A stretch of DNA of 64,000 bases from RBG-16-66-20 sp052386675. GTDB lineage: Bacteria; Pseudomonadota; Gammaproteobacteria; Burkholderiales; SG8-39. Made by a program: the position numbers and the translations under genes. The notes beneath the pieces were generated by a model. That model made no database searches and was not told where the DNA came from. It saw only the letters and a list, made by a program, of their open reading frames with translations. Shown piece after piece: positions 43,322 to 51,262 of this stretch. The stretch is from positions 1 through 64,000 of the forward strand of contig JBQTJX010000029.1 of assembly GCA_052386675.1 (NCBI GenBank), written 5' to 3'. The stretch's first letter is position 1, and every line of letters starts with the position of its first letter.

Positions 43322-44998
43322 ATGGACACCAATCGCGAACTGGAATGCGACGTCCTCGTCGCCGGCTCCGGCGCGGGCGGCCTCGCCGCTGCGGTGGCGG
43401 CGCGCAAGCTTGGCCTTGAGGTCATCGTCGCGGAGAAGGCGTCCCTGTTCGGCGGCACCACGGCGCGCTCCGGCGGCTGGCTGTGGATTCCCAATCATCC
43501 GATGCAGGCTTCCATCGGGATCAGGGATAGCCTGGAGGAGGCGGCCACCTACCTGCTGCACGAGGCCGGCGAGAAATACGACCCGGAGCGCGTCAATGCC
43601 TTCCTCACCGCCGGGCCGCGGATGATTGAGTGGTTCCAGCGCGAGACAGTGGTGAAGTTCGATCCCTCGGCGACGTTCTCCGACTACCACCCGGACGCAC
43701 CCGGTGGCAAGGCGGGCGGGCGCTCCCTGGTCGCCTCCGCCTTCGACGGCCGCGAACTGGGCGCGCTGCTGCCGAAACTGCGCCCGCCGCTGCCGGAACT
43801 CACGGTGTTCGGCGTCATGATCGGCTCCGGCGTGGAACTGACGCATTTCATGCGCTGGTCGAAGTCGCTCGCCTCGGCGCTGTTCGTCGCGCGCCGGCTG
43901 CTCGGGCATGGCGTCGCGACGCTGGTGCACGGCCGCGGCGTGCGGCTCACCAACGGCAACGCGCTCGCCGGGCGGCTGCTCAAGTCGGCGCTGGATTGCG
44001 GCGTCGAGCTCTGGCCGTCGGCGCCCCTGGTTGAGATTCTGCGCGAGCAGGGCGCCGTGCGCGGCGCGGTGCTGGAGAAGGATGGAAAGAAAGTTCGCGT
44101 CACCGCGCGCAAGGGCGTGGTGCTCGCCTGCGGCGGCTTTCCGCAGGACGAGGAACGCAAGAAGCGCCTGTTCGCGCATACCGGCCACCAGTCGCCTGCG
44201 CCGCCGGACAACACCGGCGATGGCCTGCGCCTCGCGCAGGGCGCTGGCGGGCGCATCGATGAAACTCTGCCGAACGCGGCTGCGTGGGTGCCGGTGTCGC
44301 GCGTGCCGCGCGCCGATGGCAGCTTCGGCCTGTTTCCGCATTTCATCGACCGCGCCAAGCCCGGCGTCATCGCCGTGACGAGGAAGGGTGTCCGCTTCGT
44401 CAACGAGGGTAATTCGTACCACGATTTCATCCAGGGCCTGTTCGCGCAGGGCGAGACCACGGCGTGGCTGGTCACCGATCACCGCGCCATCCGCGCCTAC
44501 GGACTTGGTTTCGTCAAGCCGCGCCCGCTGCCGCTCGGAACGCACCTGAAGTCGGGCTACCTCAAGCGGGGCGGGACGATTGCCGAGCTGGCGACTGCCT
44601 GCGGCATCGACGCCGCCGCGATGGAAAAGTCGGTGGCGCACTTCAACGCCAACGCGAAATCAGGGACAGACCACGATTTCCACAAGGGCAGCACCGCCTA
44701 CAACCGCTTCTACGGCGACCCTGACATCCAGCCCAATCCCTGCGTGGCGCCGATCGTGGACGGGCCGTTCTATGCGGTGCAGGTGCATGTGGGGGATCTC
44801 GGAACGTATGCCGGCATCTCGACCAACGGGAATGCGCAGGTGCTGGACGAGGACAAGAAGCCGATCCCGGGCCTGTACGCCGCGGGCAACGACGCCCTGT
44901 CCATCATGGGCGGGAACTACCCCGGGCCCGGCATCACGCTGGGACCGGCGATGACTTTCGGCTGGATCGCGGCGCGGCACATGGCCGGCGCGGACTAG
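43322..44998 (+). CDS. FAD-dependent oxidoreductase, 3-ketosteroid-delta1-dehydrogenase/fumarate-reductase-like
   Basis: A 558-residue flavoprotein. The N-terminus DVLVAGSGAGGLAAAVAARKLGL is the FAD Rossmann motif, followed by EKASLFGGTTARSGGWLWIPNH; the C-terminus AAGNDALSIMGGNYPGPGITLGPAMTFG closes the flavin site as in ketosteroid dehydrogenases. These enzymes introduce a double bond alpha-beta to a ketone or reduce fumarate-like acids. Codons 446-452 (KSGTDHD) use aaa, tca, ggg and aca, unlike the rest of the gene, and coincide with a REP-like repeat. The ketosteroid substrate is not assured; no other steroid genes are present. Confidence 0.85.
   Translation: MDTNRELECDVLVAGSGAGGLAAAVAARKLGLEVIVAEKASLFGGTTARSGGWLWIPNHPMQASIGIRDSLEEAATYLLHEAGEKYDPERVNAFLTAGPRMIEWFQRETVVKFDPSATFSDYHPDAPGGKAGGRSLVASAFDGRELGALLPKLRPPLPELTVFGVMIGSGVELTHFMRWSKSLASALFVARRLLGHGVATLVHGRGVRLTNGNALAGRLLKSALDCGVELWPSAPLVEILREQGAVRGAVLEKDGKKVRVTARKGVVLACGGFPQDEERKKRLFAHTGHQSPAPPDNTGDGLRLAQGAGGRIDETLPNAAAWVPVSRVPRADGSFGLFPHFIDRAKPGVIAVTRKGVRFVNEGNSYHDFIQGLFAQGETTAWLVTDHRAIRAYGLGFVKPRPLPLGTHLKSGYLKRGGTIAELATACGIDAAAMEKSVAHFNANAKSGTDHDFHKGSTAYNRFYGDPDIQPNPCVAPIVDGPFYAVQVHVGDLGTYAGISTNGNAQVLDEDKKPIPGLYAAGNDALSIMGGNYPGPGITLGPAMTFGWIAARHMAGAD
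44656..44680. repeat. REP-like element read in frame inside the flavoprotein gene
   Basis: A 25-base element with gaaatc at 44656-44661 and its complement gatttc at 44675-44680, and an internal agggacagacc core. It is read without interruption in the flavoprotein frame. Its codons (aaa, tca, ggg, aca) are avoided in the flanking sequence. It shares 11 bp with the intergenic element upstream of the same gene. Chance resemblance remains possible because the encoded GxDxDF pattern is expected in this family. Confidence 0.4.
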
Positions 44999-46207
44999 CT
45001 AGCCCGCCGAGAGCTGCGCCGCGCGCTGCTTGAACTGCTTGGCGGCGAGGAACAACCCGCCGTCGGCGCCGTCGATGAAGTGCAGGTGCTTGCCCGAGTA
45101 GTTGAACACCAGGCAGGTCATATGTGCACGATCGGTTACATGGAGGCCGTACACCAGCTCGCGTTTCGCGTAGCGCTCCGCCAGCCAGGCATCCAGCGCC
45201 TCGCGCTGCGCCGGCTTGCCGGCGAGGATCTGGCGATAGACGTCGTTGAACTTGCGCACGTCGGTGTTGTGGTACAGGGTCTGCTTGTAGGTGCTCCAGT
45301 CGGTCTGCTCGGTCCTGAGGCCGAACCGCATCAGGAACCAGCCCAGCACCACGAACCAGCGCGCGCGCATCAGCCACAGCCAGCGGCCGACGGAACTGCG
45401 GCCGCGCGCGCCGCGTTCATAGGCGCGCACGCCAGCCTCGTTGTCCAGCTGGCGCGCGCTCAGGGACGGCGCCAGCTGCATCGCCGGCGGCGTCAGCGGG
45501 TGGCAGGCCTCGTCGCTGCCGTAGATCTCCCTCACCTTGTCGATCACTTCGCGGTACGCCGCCGCGGCGCGCGCCGGGTCCGGCGACAGCGCGCGCACCA
45601 TCACGCTGACAGTTTCGCCGTGCAGGCTGGGGATGTCCTGCCAGCGGCACTCCAGGCCCTCCAGGCTGCCGCGCGGCGCGACGCTGCCGGGCTTGACCTC
45701 GCACAAGGGCGCGGTGGCCGGGTCCTTCATGTACTTGTCGGCGTAGGCCATGCCGCCGCCGGCGAAGGCGGCCTGGATGTAGTTCTCGGAGACGCGGAAG
45801 CGCGCCACCAGGATGTCATGGCCGGCGGCGCGGATCGCCGCCACCGGCACCGTCGCCACGCGCAGCTCCAGGCCGAAGGACGATTGCGCCATCTCCTGCG
45901 TCTTCACCAGCGCCGCCTTGGCGTCTTCCAGCAGCGAAGGCGGCACGCAGAAGGCGCTGCCGTCGCCCTCGAAGATGAACGGGATTTCCAGGGTGCCGGC
46001 TGCATTCAGCATTGCGGTCACCGCGGAGGCGCCGACGGTATTGACGTGCTTGTAGTTGCCGGCCTCCACCGCCAGCGTGGAGTTGCGCACGTCGCAGGTG
46101 GCGACATGCCAGTCCCCGGGCAGCGGCCGGTAGTTCTCCGGCCGCGCCACGTCGCTGAACGCGGTGAGCACCGGCAGCCCGGCGTAGAAGGCGTCGCTCG
46201 CGCTCAT
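44999..46207 (-). CDS. DUF3095-family protein, possible class III nucleotide-cyclase relative
   Basis: A 402-residue cytoplasmic protein assigned to DUF3095. CDVRNSTLAVEAGNYKHVNTVGA at 38-60 and IPFIFEGDGSAFCVP at 75-89 resemble the metal-binding and GDG loops of class III adenylyl/guanylyl cyclases; D39 and the GDG at 81-83 may bind metal. Purine-specifying residues were not identified, so activity is inference. The C-terminal half includes a tryptophan-rich stretch (WLWLMRARWFVVLGWFLMRFGL) that may associate with membrane. The ATG overlaps the M48 protease stop. A 17/20 copy of the TetR-like palindrome lies within its 3' end. Confidence 0.72.
   Translation of the reverse strand: MSASDAFYAGLPVLTAFSDVARPENYRPLPGDWHVATCDVRNSTLAVEAGNYKHVNTVGASAVTAMLNAAGTLEIPFIFEGDGSAFCVPPSLLEDAKAALVKTQEMAQSSFGLELRVATVPVAAIRAAGHDILVARFRVSENYIQAAFAGGGMAYADKYMKDPATAPLCEVKPGSVAPRGSLEGLECRWQDIPSLHGETVSVMVRALSPDPARAAAAYREVIDKVREIYGSDEACHPLTPPAMQLAPSLSARQLDNEAGVRAYERGARGRSSVGRWLWLMRARWFVVLGWFLMRFGLRTEQTDWSTYKQTLYHNTDVRKFNDVYRQILAGKPAQREALDAWLAERYAKRELVYGLHVTDRAHMTCLVFNYSGKHLHFIDGADGGLFLAAKQFKQRAAQLSAG
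45122..45141. promoter_or_regulatory. Imperfect (17/20) copy of the TetR-like palindrome inside a coding region
   Basis: Aligned to the perfect 20-mers at 12828 and 58116, this copy differs at three positions in one arm (gcac in place of aacc, one base of which still matches) and keeps the ATGT/ACAT ends and the gatcggttacat arm. It encodes HVTDRAHM in DUF3095 on the minus strand using GTA, CGT and GCA, codons otherwise uncommon here. It may be a weak repressor site or a chance match. Confidence 0.35.
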
Positions 46208-47019
46208 TTCCGGGGCCTCGCGGCATCGTACAGCGGCAGCACCTTCGGCAGGTTGGCTTCGATCTCCCTGATGCGCGTGTCGTGCCCCGGGTGCGTGGAG
46301 AGGAATTGCGGCGGCTGGCCCTTGCCCGCCGCCTGCGTCAGTTTCGACATTTTGCGCCACACCTCGGCCGCGGCGCGCGGGTCGAACCCGGCGCGCGCGG
46401 CGAGCTCCATGCCCACCAGGTCCGAGTCGGTCTCCTGCTTGCGCGCGTAGGGCAGGCTGATCGCGAGCCCGGCGGCCTGGTTGAGCAGTTCCGCCGAGAG
46501 CTGGCCCAGGTTGAACACCGCCGCGGCAATGGAAATCCCGGCGCTCTTCAACAGTTGCTCGGACATGCGCGCGCGGCCGTGCTCCAGCAGCGCGTGCGCG
46601 ATCTCGTGGCCCATGATCGCCGCCACCTCGGCATCGGTCAGGTTCAGCTGCTCGATGATGCCGGTGAAGAACGCGATCTTGCCCCCGGGCATGCAGAAGG
46701 CATTCACCGTCTTCGAGCTGATGAGATTCACCTCCCAGCGCCACTTCTCTGCGTCCTTGTTGAAGCGCGCCGAGTGCGGAATCAGCTGGCGCGCGATGTT
46801 GCGCAGCCGTTCGACCTGCTGGCGGTCGCTGTTCAGCAGTCCCTTCTGCGCGGCCTGGCGCATCAGGTCGCCGTACTGCTGCGCCGCACTGCGCTCCACG
46901 GTGGAGGCGGGCAGGAGCAGCAGGCGGCTTTTCTGCACCTCGACGCCGCCGGTTTGCGCCAGCGCGCCGCCCGCGGCAAGGCACAGTGCGAGGAACAGCG
47001 CGGGAAACAGCGTCCTCAC
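46204..47019 (-). CDS. M48-family zinc metalloprotease, exported
   Basis: A 271-residue protease. The active site is HEIAH at 138-142, with a likely third zinc ligand in the downstream ETDSD segment; PGGKIAFFTGIIEQL, AFCMPGG and STHPGHDTRIREIE are M48B/BepA-like features. The signal peptide (FPALFLALCLAAGGALA) directs it to the periplasm. The GTG at 47019 overlaps the aldo/keto-reductase stop; its own stop overlaps the DUF3095 ATG. BepA-type proteins maintain outer-membrane assembly. The unusual company of a reductase and a cyclase-like protein is worth noting. Confidence 0.87.
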   Translation of the reverse strand: MRTLFPALFLALCLAAGGALAQTGGVEVQKSRLLLLPASTVERSAAQQYGDLMRQAAQKGLLNSDRQQVERLRNIARQLIPHSARFNKDAEKWRWEVNLISSKTVNAFCMPGGKIAFFTGIIEQLNLTDAEVAAIMGHEIAHALLEHGRARMSEQLLKSAGISIAAAVFNLGQLSAELLNQAAGLAISLPYARKQETDSDLVGMELAARAGFDPRAAAEVWRKMSKLTQAAGKGQPPQFLSTHPGHDTRIREIEANLPKVLPLYDAARPRK

Positions 47020-47939
47020 AGCGCGTCGTAGTACGCGGCCATGCGCCGGCGCTGCTGCTCGTCGGGCAGCGAGCCGCGCCCGGCGGCGAGGTTGTCGGCC
47101 ATGTGCTCGGCCCTGCCGGTGCCCGGGATCGCCGCGGTGACGGCCGGGTGGCCGAGGATCCACTTCAGGAAGTACTGCGCCCAGCTCGAGACGCCGATTT
47201 CGCCCGCCCACGGCGGCAGCGGCTTGCCGCGCACGCGGCGGAATAGCGCGCCCTCGGCGAAGGGACGATTGACGATCACGGCGACCTTGCGCTCGCGCGC
47301 CAGCGGCAGCAGGCGCTCGCCCGCCCCGCGCTCGGCGAGCGAGTAGTTGATCTGCAGGAAATCGTACGGCGCGGCCTTCAACGTTCTCTCCACCTCGGCG
47401 TGGGCCGAGGCGGTGTAGTGCGTGATGCCGATGTGGCGCACCCGCCCTCGCGCCTTCCAGTCGAGCAGCGTCTTCGTGTGCGTGGCCGCATCCAGCAGAT
47501 TGTGCACCTGCATCAGGTCCATCTGCTTCACGCGCATGCGGCCGAAGGACCGCTCCATCTCGCGGATGCCCTCGTCGCGGCCGCGGGTCCAGACTTTCGT
47601 CGCCATGAACAGGGGCTCACAGGCGTTCAGGTCCGCGCACAGGTCGCCCACCACCGATTCGCTGGAGCCGTACATCGGCGAGGAATCCAGCAGCCTGCCG
47701 CCGGCGGCGAAGAACACGCGCAGCACATCCTTCAGCGGGGCGCGGGCGGAAGCATCGTCGCCGGCGTCGAATACCTGCCAGGTGCCCAGGCCGATGACGG
47801 GCAGCTGCTCCCCGGAGGACGGGATGCTGCGCTGGATGAGGTTGGGCATCTGGGCCTGTACGGGGACGTGTGAATCAAGTGCGAGCAGGGCGGCCAGGCC
47901 GCCCAGGGTGCGCAGCGCCGAGCGCCGGTGGGCGTTCAT
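47016..47939 (-). CDS. Exported aldo/keto reductase, possible Tat substrate
   Basis: A 307-residue (beta/alpha)8 reductase. Catalytic Asp-Tyr-Lys-His are visible as LLDSSPMYGSSE, ATKVW and LMQVHN. The N-terminus NAHRRSALRTLGGLAALLALDS carries a twin arginine followed by a hydrophobic stretch and ends near PVQA, suggesting Tat export of a folded, cofactor-bearing enzyme. Most aldo/keto reductases are cytoplasmic NADPH enzymes, so periplasmic placement is odd. It is the first gene of the reductase-M48-DUF3095 unit. Confidence 0.83.
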   Translation of the reverse strand: MNAHRRSALRTLGGLAALLALDSHVPVQAQMPNLIQRSIPSSGEQLPVIGLGTWQVFDAGDDASARAPLKDVLRVFFAAGGRLLDSSPMYGSSESVVGDLCADLNACEPLFMATKVWTRGRDEGIREMERSFGRMRVKQMDLMQVHNLLDAATHTKTLLDWKARGRVRHIGITHYTASAHAEVERTLKAAPYDFLQINYSLAERGAGERLLPLARERKVAVIVNRPFAEGALFRRVRGKPLPPWAGEIGVSSWAQYFLKWILGHPAVTAAIPGTGRAEHMADNLAAGRGSLPDEQQRRRMAAYYDAL

Positions 47940-47957
47940 GCGGGCATTCTATGTGCG

Positions 47958-48353
47958 TTACCAGATGGTTTGAAGCCGCGGGTGCTTTCGCAGGTACGCA
48001 TCGGCCGTAATCAGCCGTGCGTGCAGGACCAGCGCGGTGGCGGCGATAATCCGGTCTGCCGGGTCGCCGGGCATGTCGTCCTGGAATCCGCCCGCGACCT
48101 GCGCGATTTCCACGCTGACCGGCTCGATTCTCAACTCCGCGAGCTTGCGTACCTCCGCCTGCCATTCCGCCAGGGGCAGGCCGAGGTCGAGGCGGCCGCG
48201 ACGCACGCTTGTCGCGATCTCGAAGAAGCTGATCGCCGAGGCAGTGACCGGGCCCTTGCGCAAGGCGTCGGCGATTGCGCCTCGCGCACGCGCGCGCAGT
48301 CGTTCGGATCGCGATACCCACCAGACGAGCGCGTGGGTATCAAGCACGATCAC
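47958..48353 (-). CDS. PIN-domain toxin (VapC-like ribonuclease)
   Basis: A 131-residue PIN protein. Acidic residues expected for the metal site are D in VLDTHALVWW, E in SFFEIATSV, and D in DPADRIIAATA followed by TAD. PIN toxins cleave specific RNAs. The GTG at 48353 overlaps the antitoxin stop (GTGA), the typical coupled toxin start; an in-frame GTG at 48368 would extend into the antitoxin gene and is less likely. It is probably co-repressed from the palindrome upstream of the antitoxin gene. Confidence 0.88.
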   Translation of the reverse strand: MIVLDTHALVWWVSRSERLRARARGAIADALRKGPVTASAISFFEIATSVRRGRLDLGLPLAEWQAEVRKLAELRIEPVSVEIAQVAGGFQDDMPGDPADRIIAATALVLHARLITADAYLRKHPRLQTIW

Positions 48354-48589
48354 TTGTTGATGTCCCACTCCAGAGGATCGAACGCTGGATCGGTCGGCCG
48401 ATCAAACCGCAATACGCTGCCGCGCAAGCGTGCCCATGCCGCCTCGGACTCCGAGCGCGTGGTGGCGGGCGGCACGAGCTCCGCCACCACTTTTCCCCGC
48501 GAGGTGACGCGCACCCGCTCCCCTTTCCTGACCTTCGCCAGGTAGGCAGGCAGGTTTTGCCGCAGTTCGGTGACCTTGACATCCTTCAT
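48350..48589 (-). CDS. Type II antitoxin, Phd/YefM family
   Basis: A 79-residue protein: the N-terminal DNA-binding and dimerisation part (VKVTELRQNLPAYLAKVRKGERVRVT) is characteristic of Phd/YefM, and the C-terminal acidic/aromatic tail (DPAFDPLEWDINK) should wrap and neutralise the PIN toxin. Phd antitoxins paired with PIN rather than Doc or RelE-type toxins are common mix-and-match pairs. The ATG at 48589 is followed, on the minus strand, by the toxin gene with a GTGA overlap. Confidence 0.88.
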   Translation of the reverse strand: MKDVKVTELRQNLPAYLAKVRKGERVRVTSRGKVVAELVPPATTRSESEAAWARLRGSVLRFDRPTDPAFDPLEWDINK

Positions 48590-48604
48590 GGCGGCGCTCC
48601 GATG

Positions 48605-48626
48605 TGTACAGATGAACTGTACAGTT
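48605..48626. promoter_or_regulatory. Palindromic operator upstream of the antitoxin gene
   Basis: tgtacag at 48605-48611 and ctgtaca at 48617-48623 form an inverted repeat with a five-base spacer; the right arm also lies in the perfect 12-bp palindrome aactgtacagtt at 48615-48626. It begins 16 bases upstream of the antitoxin ATG (minus strand), the expected place for Phd autorepression. Tandem sites would permit the conditional cooperativity seen in such modules. Confidence 0.6.
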
Positions 48627-48640
48627 GGTCCTGGGCAGCG

Positions 48641-49870
48641 TCAATCCGGGGCTGACCGCCTGCGCGCCTGTTCCCGCCCCAGCCAGAAGCTCACCGCCAG
48701 CCACCCCGCCGCCACCGGCAAGGCGGCCCAGGCCAGGCCCGACGGGCCCAGCCCGGCGCCGCGCAGCGCGCCGAATGCGCTGCTGGCCAGGGCGTCGCCG
48801 CCGCGGTACACCACGGTGTCGGTGAAGCTCTTCGCCTTGTAGCGGTCCTCGCGCGAGACCACGGTGTAGAGCGCCTCGCGCACCGGCTTGGAAACGGCGA
48901 ACTCTCCGGCGCGGCGCAGCACGCCCACGACGACCAGCACCGCCAGCGTCGGCGCAGCGCCCAGCACCGCGAATCCGGCGAGCGACAGCAGCGGCATCAG
49001 CGCCAGCATCCAGCCGGTGCCGAGCCAGGCGGCGAGGCGCGCGGTGAACGCGAGCTGCACCAGCAGCGCAAGTCCGTTCACCGCGAGGTCCACCTGGGCG
49101 AGGAACCGGATCTGCTCGGCGCGCTGCGGGATGGCCTTGGGCAGTATCTCCACCTGCAGCATGTAGAGCGCGGTCGAGAGCACGGTGTAGCAAAAGAGGT
49201 ACGCGCAGATGCCCAGCAGGTAGGGCGAGGTCAGCGCCGCCTTCGCGCCCGCGAGGATGGAGCCGCCAAGTGCCTCCTGGGCGGCGGTTTCACCCTGTCT
49301 GGGGTGCTGCGCTCCCCAATGCAGCAGGCGCAGCAGCGCAGCCAGCGCAAGCAGCAACAGGAACGCGGTCAGCAGCAGCATGTTGTCCGGCCCCAGTGTC
49401 CGCACCGCGCTGGCGGTAAGCACCGGGCCGAGGATGGCGCCGCAGCTGCCGCCGGCGGCGATGGCGCCGAACAGGCGCGTGGCCTGCTCGCGGTTGAACA
49501 GGTCGGCCATCAGGCTCCAGAAGGTGGACACCGCGAACAGGTTGAAGACGCTCAGCCAGACGAAGAACACTTCGGGCTGCGGGAAAAAGCGGAACGCGAC
49601 CAGGTTCACGATGAAGAACAGGTACACCAGCGGCAGGAAGCGCGTCCGCGGCAGGCGCGCGCACAGCCAGCCGTACAATGGCACCAGCGCCAGCATGCAG
49701 AGGAACGTGTAGATGAACAGCTGCTGCACCGCCTGGCTGCCCGCCTGCGCCGCCATGGCGTCGCGCACCGGGCGCAGCACGTAGTAAGCCGCCAGCAGCA
49801 GCAGGAAGAAGAGGAACGACCAGGCCAGCGCCGGCCGCTCATGGCGCTCCACCTGCACCAGCCGCTTCAC
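48641..49870 (-). CDS. MFS/nucleotide-translocase-like membrane protein
   Basis: A 409-residue polytopic protein with about eleven hydrophobic segments. AYYVLRPVRDAMAAQAG near the N-terminus, FWSLMADLFNREQATRLFGAIAAGGSCGAILGP in the middle and SKPVREALYTVVSREDRYKAKSFTDT near the end are features of the NTP/NDP-exchanger-related MFS group found in free-living proteobacteria. In these bacteria the substrate is not known and ATP exchange is doubtful. GTG at 49870 starts the protein seven bases after the F420-reductase-like gene, so the two may be co-transcribed. Confidence 0.82.
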   Translation of the reverse strand: MKRLVQVERHERPALAWSFLFFLLLLAAYYVLRPVRDAMAAQAGSQAVQQLFIYTFLCMLALVPLYGWLCARLPRTRFLPLVYLFFIVNLVAFRFFPQPEVFFVWLSVFNLFAVSTFWSLMADLFNREQATRLFGAIAAGGSCGAILGPVLTASAVRTLGPDNMLLLTAFLLLLALAALLRLLHWGAQHPRQGETAAQEALGGSILAGAKAALTSPYLLGICAYLFCYTVLSTALYMLQVEILPKAIPQRAEQIRFLAQVDLAVNGLALLVQLAFTARLAAWLGTGWMLALMPLLSLAGFAVLGAAPTLAVLVVVGVLRRAGEFAVSKPVREALYTVVSREDRYKAKSFTDTVVYRGGDALASSAFGALRGAGLGPSGLAWAALPVAAGWLAVSFWLGREQARRRSAPD

Positions 49871-49877
49871 CCCTGCC

Positions 49878-50615
49878 TCAATGCTTCAGGCCCAGCTCGC
49901 GGCGCAGCTCGCGCGCGGTAAGGGCAAAGCCGTAGGCCCTGGTATCGACGTCGAATTCGCGCGCCCGCGCCAGCGGCCCGACCGGCACCGGCTCGAAGCC
50001 CGCATCTGCAACCAGCCGCATCGCCAACGTCATCGCCTCGGCGTCGTCCGCGGCGAGCGGGATGGCCACCTTCGCGCCCTTGCGATGGCTTTCGCTGCGC
50101 AGGTGCATGTCGCGAACACTGTTGAAGGCACGCACCAGGCGAACGCCGGGCAGGTACTCCGCCGAAGCGACGCCGGTGCCCTTGGCGCGCGCGGCGAGCG
50201 CCATGTCGCCATCGCGCCCCGGGTAGGGATTGCCGGTGTCCAGCACCACCTTGCCTTTGAGTTCCGCGGCGAGCTCGCGGCCGATTCCGGGCAAGGCCTT
50301 GTAGGGCACCGATATGAGCACCGCGTCGCCGAACGCGGCCGCCTCGCGCGAGGTGCCGGCACGCGCCCGCGGCCCCAGCTTCAGGCGACCGAGCAGCGCC
50401 TTCACGTCCTCGACGCTGAGGTCGGAGAACATCACTTCATGCCCGGCCCTGACCCAGAATTCGCCCAGTGCGCTGCCGATGCGGCCCGAGCCGATGATGC
50501 CGATTTTCAGCGCTCGCTGATCCTGTCCGGCGACAGGCAGGGCAGAGGCCAGCAGCAGGGCCCCGGCGCCAGCCATGAGGGCGCGACGGTGGCGATCCAG
50601 AGCGCACTTTCGCAT
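49878..50615 (-). CDS. Exported F420H2:NADP oxidoreductase-like NAD(P)-binding protein
   Basis: A 245-residue protein. LKIGIIGSGRIGSALGEFWVRAGHEV is the Rossmann motif of the NADPH-dependent F420 reductase family, and SVPYKALPGIGREL and LDTGNPYPGRDG extend the match. The N-terminus RHRRALMAGAGALLLASALPVAGQ has a twin-arginine-like signal, predicting export of a folded NAD(P)-binding protein. The organism type is not an F420 producer as a rule, so NAD(P)-linked chemistry of an unknown ketone or ferric substrate is possible. It is the first gene of a unit with the MFS-like gene and is divergent from lemA. Confidence 0.82.
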   Translation of the reverse strand: MRKCALDRHRRALMAGAGALLLASALPVAGQDQRALKIGIIGSGRIGSALGEFWVRAGHEVMFSDLSVEDVKALLGRLKLGPRARAGTSREAAAFGDAVLISVPYKALPGIGRELAAELKGKVVLDTGNPYPGRDGDMALAARAKGTGVASAEYLPGVRLVRAFNSVRDMHLRSESHRKGAKVAIPLAADDAEAMTLAMRLVADAGFEPVPVGPLARAREFDVDTRAYGFALTARELRRELGLKH

Positions 50616-50662
50616 GCGCTATAGTAGCCGAGGCACCACACTACATTCTGGGAGGCTAGGCC

Positions 50663-51253
50663 ATGGGAATCTGGATCTTCCTCGCGCTCGTCGTCGCGAT
50701 CGTGTTCTGGGGCATCTCGATTTACAACGGGCTGGTGAAGCTGCGCCAGCGCTTCAAGAACGCCTTCGCGCAGATCGACGTCCAGCTGAAGCGCCGCTAC
50801 GACCTGATCCCGAACCTGGTCGAGGCCGCGAAAGGGTATCTCGCGCACGAGCGCCAGACGCTCGAGGCGGTGATCGCGGCGCGCGGCAACGCAGTCAGTG
50901 CCTCGCAGAAGGCCGCCGCCAACCCCGGCGACGCGGCCGCGATGCAGGGCCTGGCGCAGGCCGAGGGCCAGCTGGGCGGGGCGCTGGGCCGCCTCATGGT
51001 GCTCTTCGAGGCCTATCCGGACCTGAAGGCGAACCAGAACATCCTGCAGGTGCAGGAGGAGCTCACCAGCACGGAGAACAAGATCGCGTTCTCGCGCCAG
51101 GGCTACAACGACTCGGTGACCGAGTACAACACCAGGCGCGAATCGTTCCCGGACACGATCTTCGCCGGCATGTTCGGCTTCAGGGAGGCCACGCTGCTCG
51201 AGGCCACCGAGTCGCCCGAGGAGCGCAAGGCGCCGAAGGTTTCCTTCAAGTAA
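50663..51253 (+). CDS. lemA: LemA family protein
   Basis: A 196-residue protein with one N-terminal membrane helix (WIFLALVVAIVFWGISIYNGL) and the LemA helical domain: LVKLRQRFKNAFAQIDVQLKRRYDLIPNLVEAAKGY, ENKIAFSRQGYNDSVTEYNTRRESFPD. LemA proteins are membrane-anchored, coiled-coil-like and often encoded beside HtpX-type proteases, as here (nine bases before the next start). A good ribosome-binding site (gggagg) precedes the ATG at 50663. The biochemical role is not established. Confidence 0.93.
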   Translation: MGIWIFLALVVAIVFWGISIYNGLVKLRQRFKNAFAQIDVQLKRRYDLIPNLVEAAKGYLAHERQTLEAVIAARGNAVSASQKAAANPGDAAAMQGLAQAEGQLGGALGRLMVLFEAYPDLKANQNILQVQEELTSTENKIAFSRQGYNDSVTEYNTRRESFPDTIFAGMFGFREATLLEATESPEERKAPKVSFK

Positions 51254-51262
51254 CCGCGGTCC

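Noticed and set aside
43322..44998. Evidence for a steroid-degradation locus around the ketosteroid-dehydrogenase-like gene
   Set aside because: No other steroid genes (kstR, hsa, kshA) are present; neighbours are transport and protease genes, so only the superfamily call is retained.
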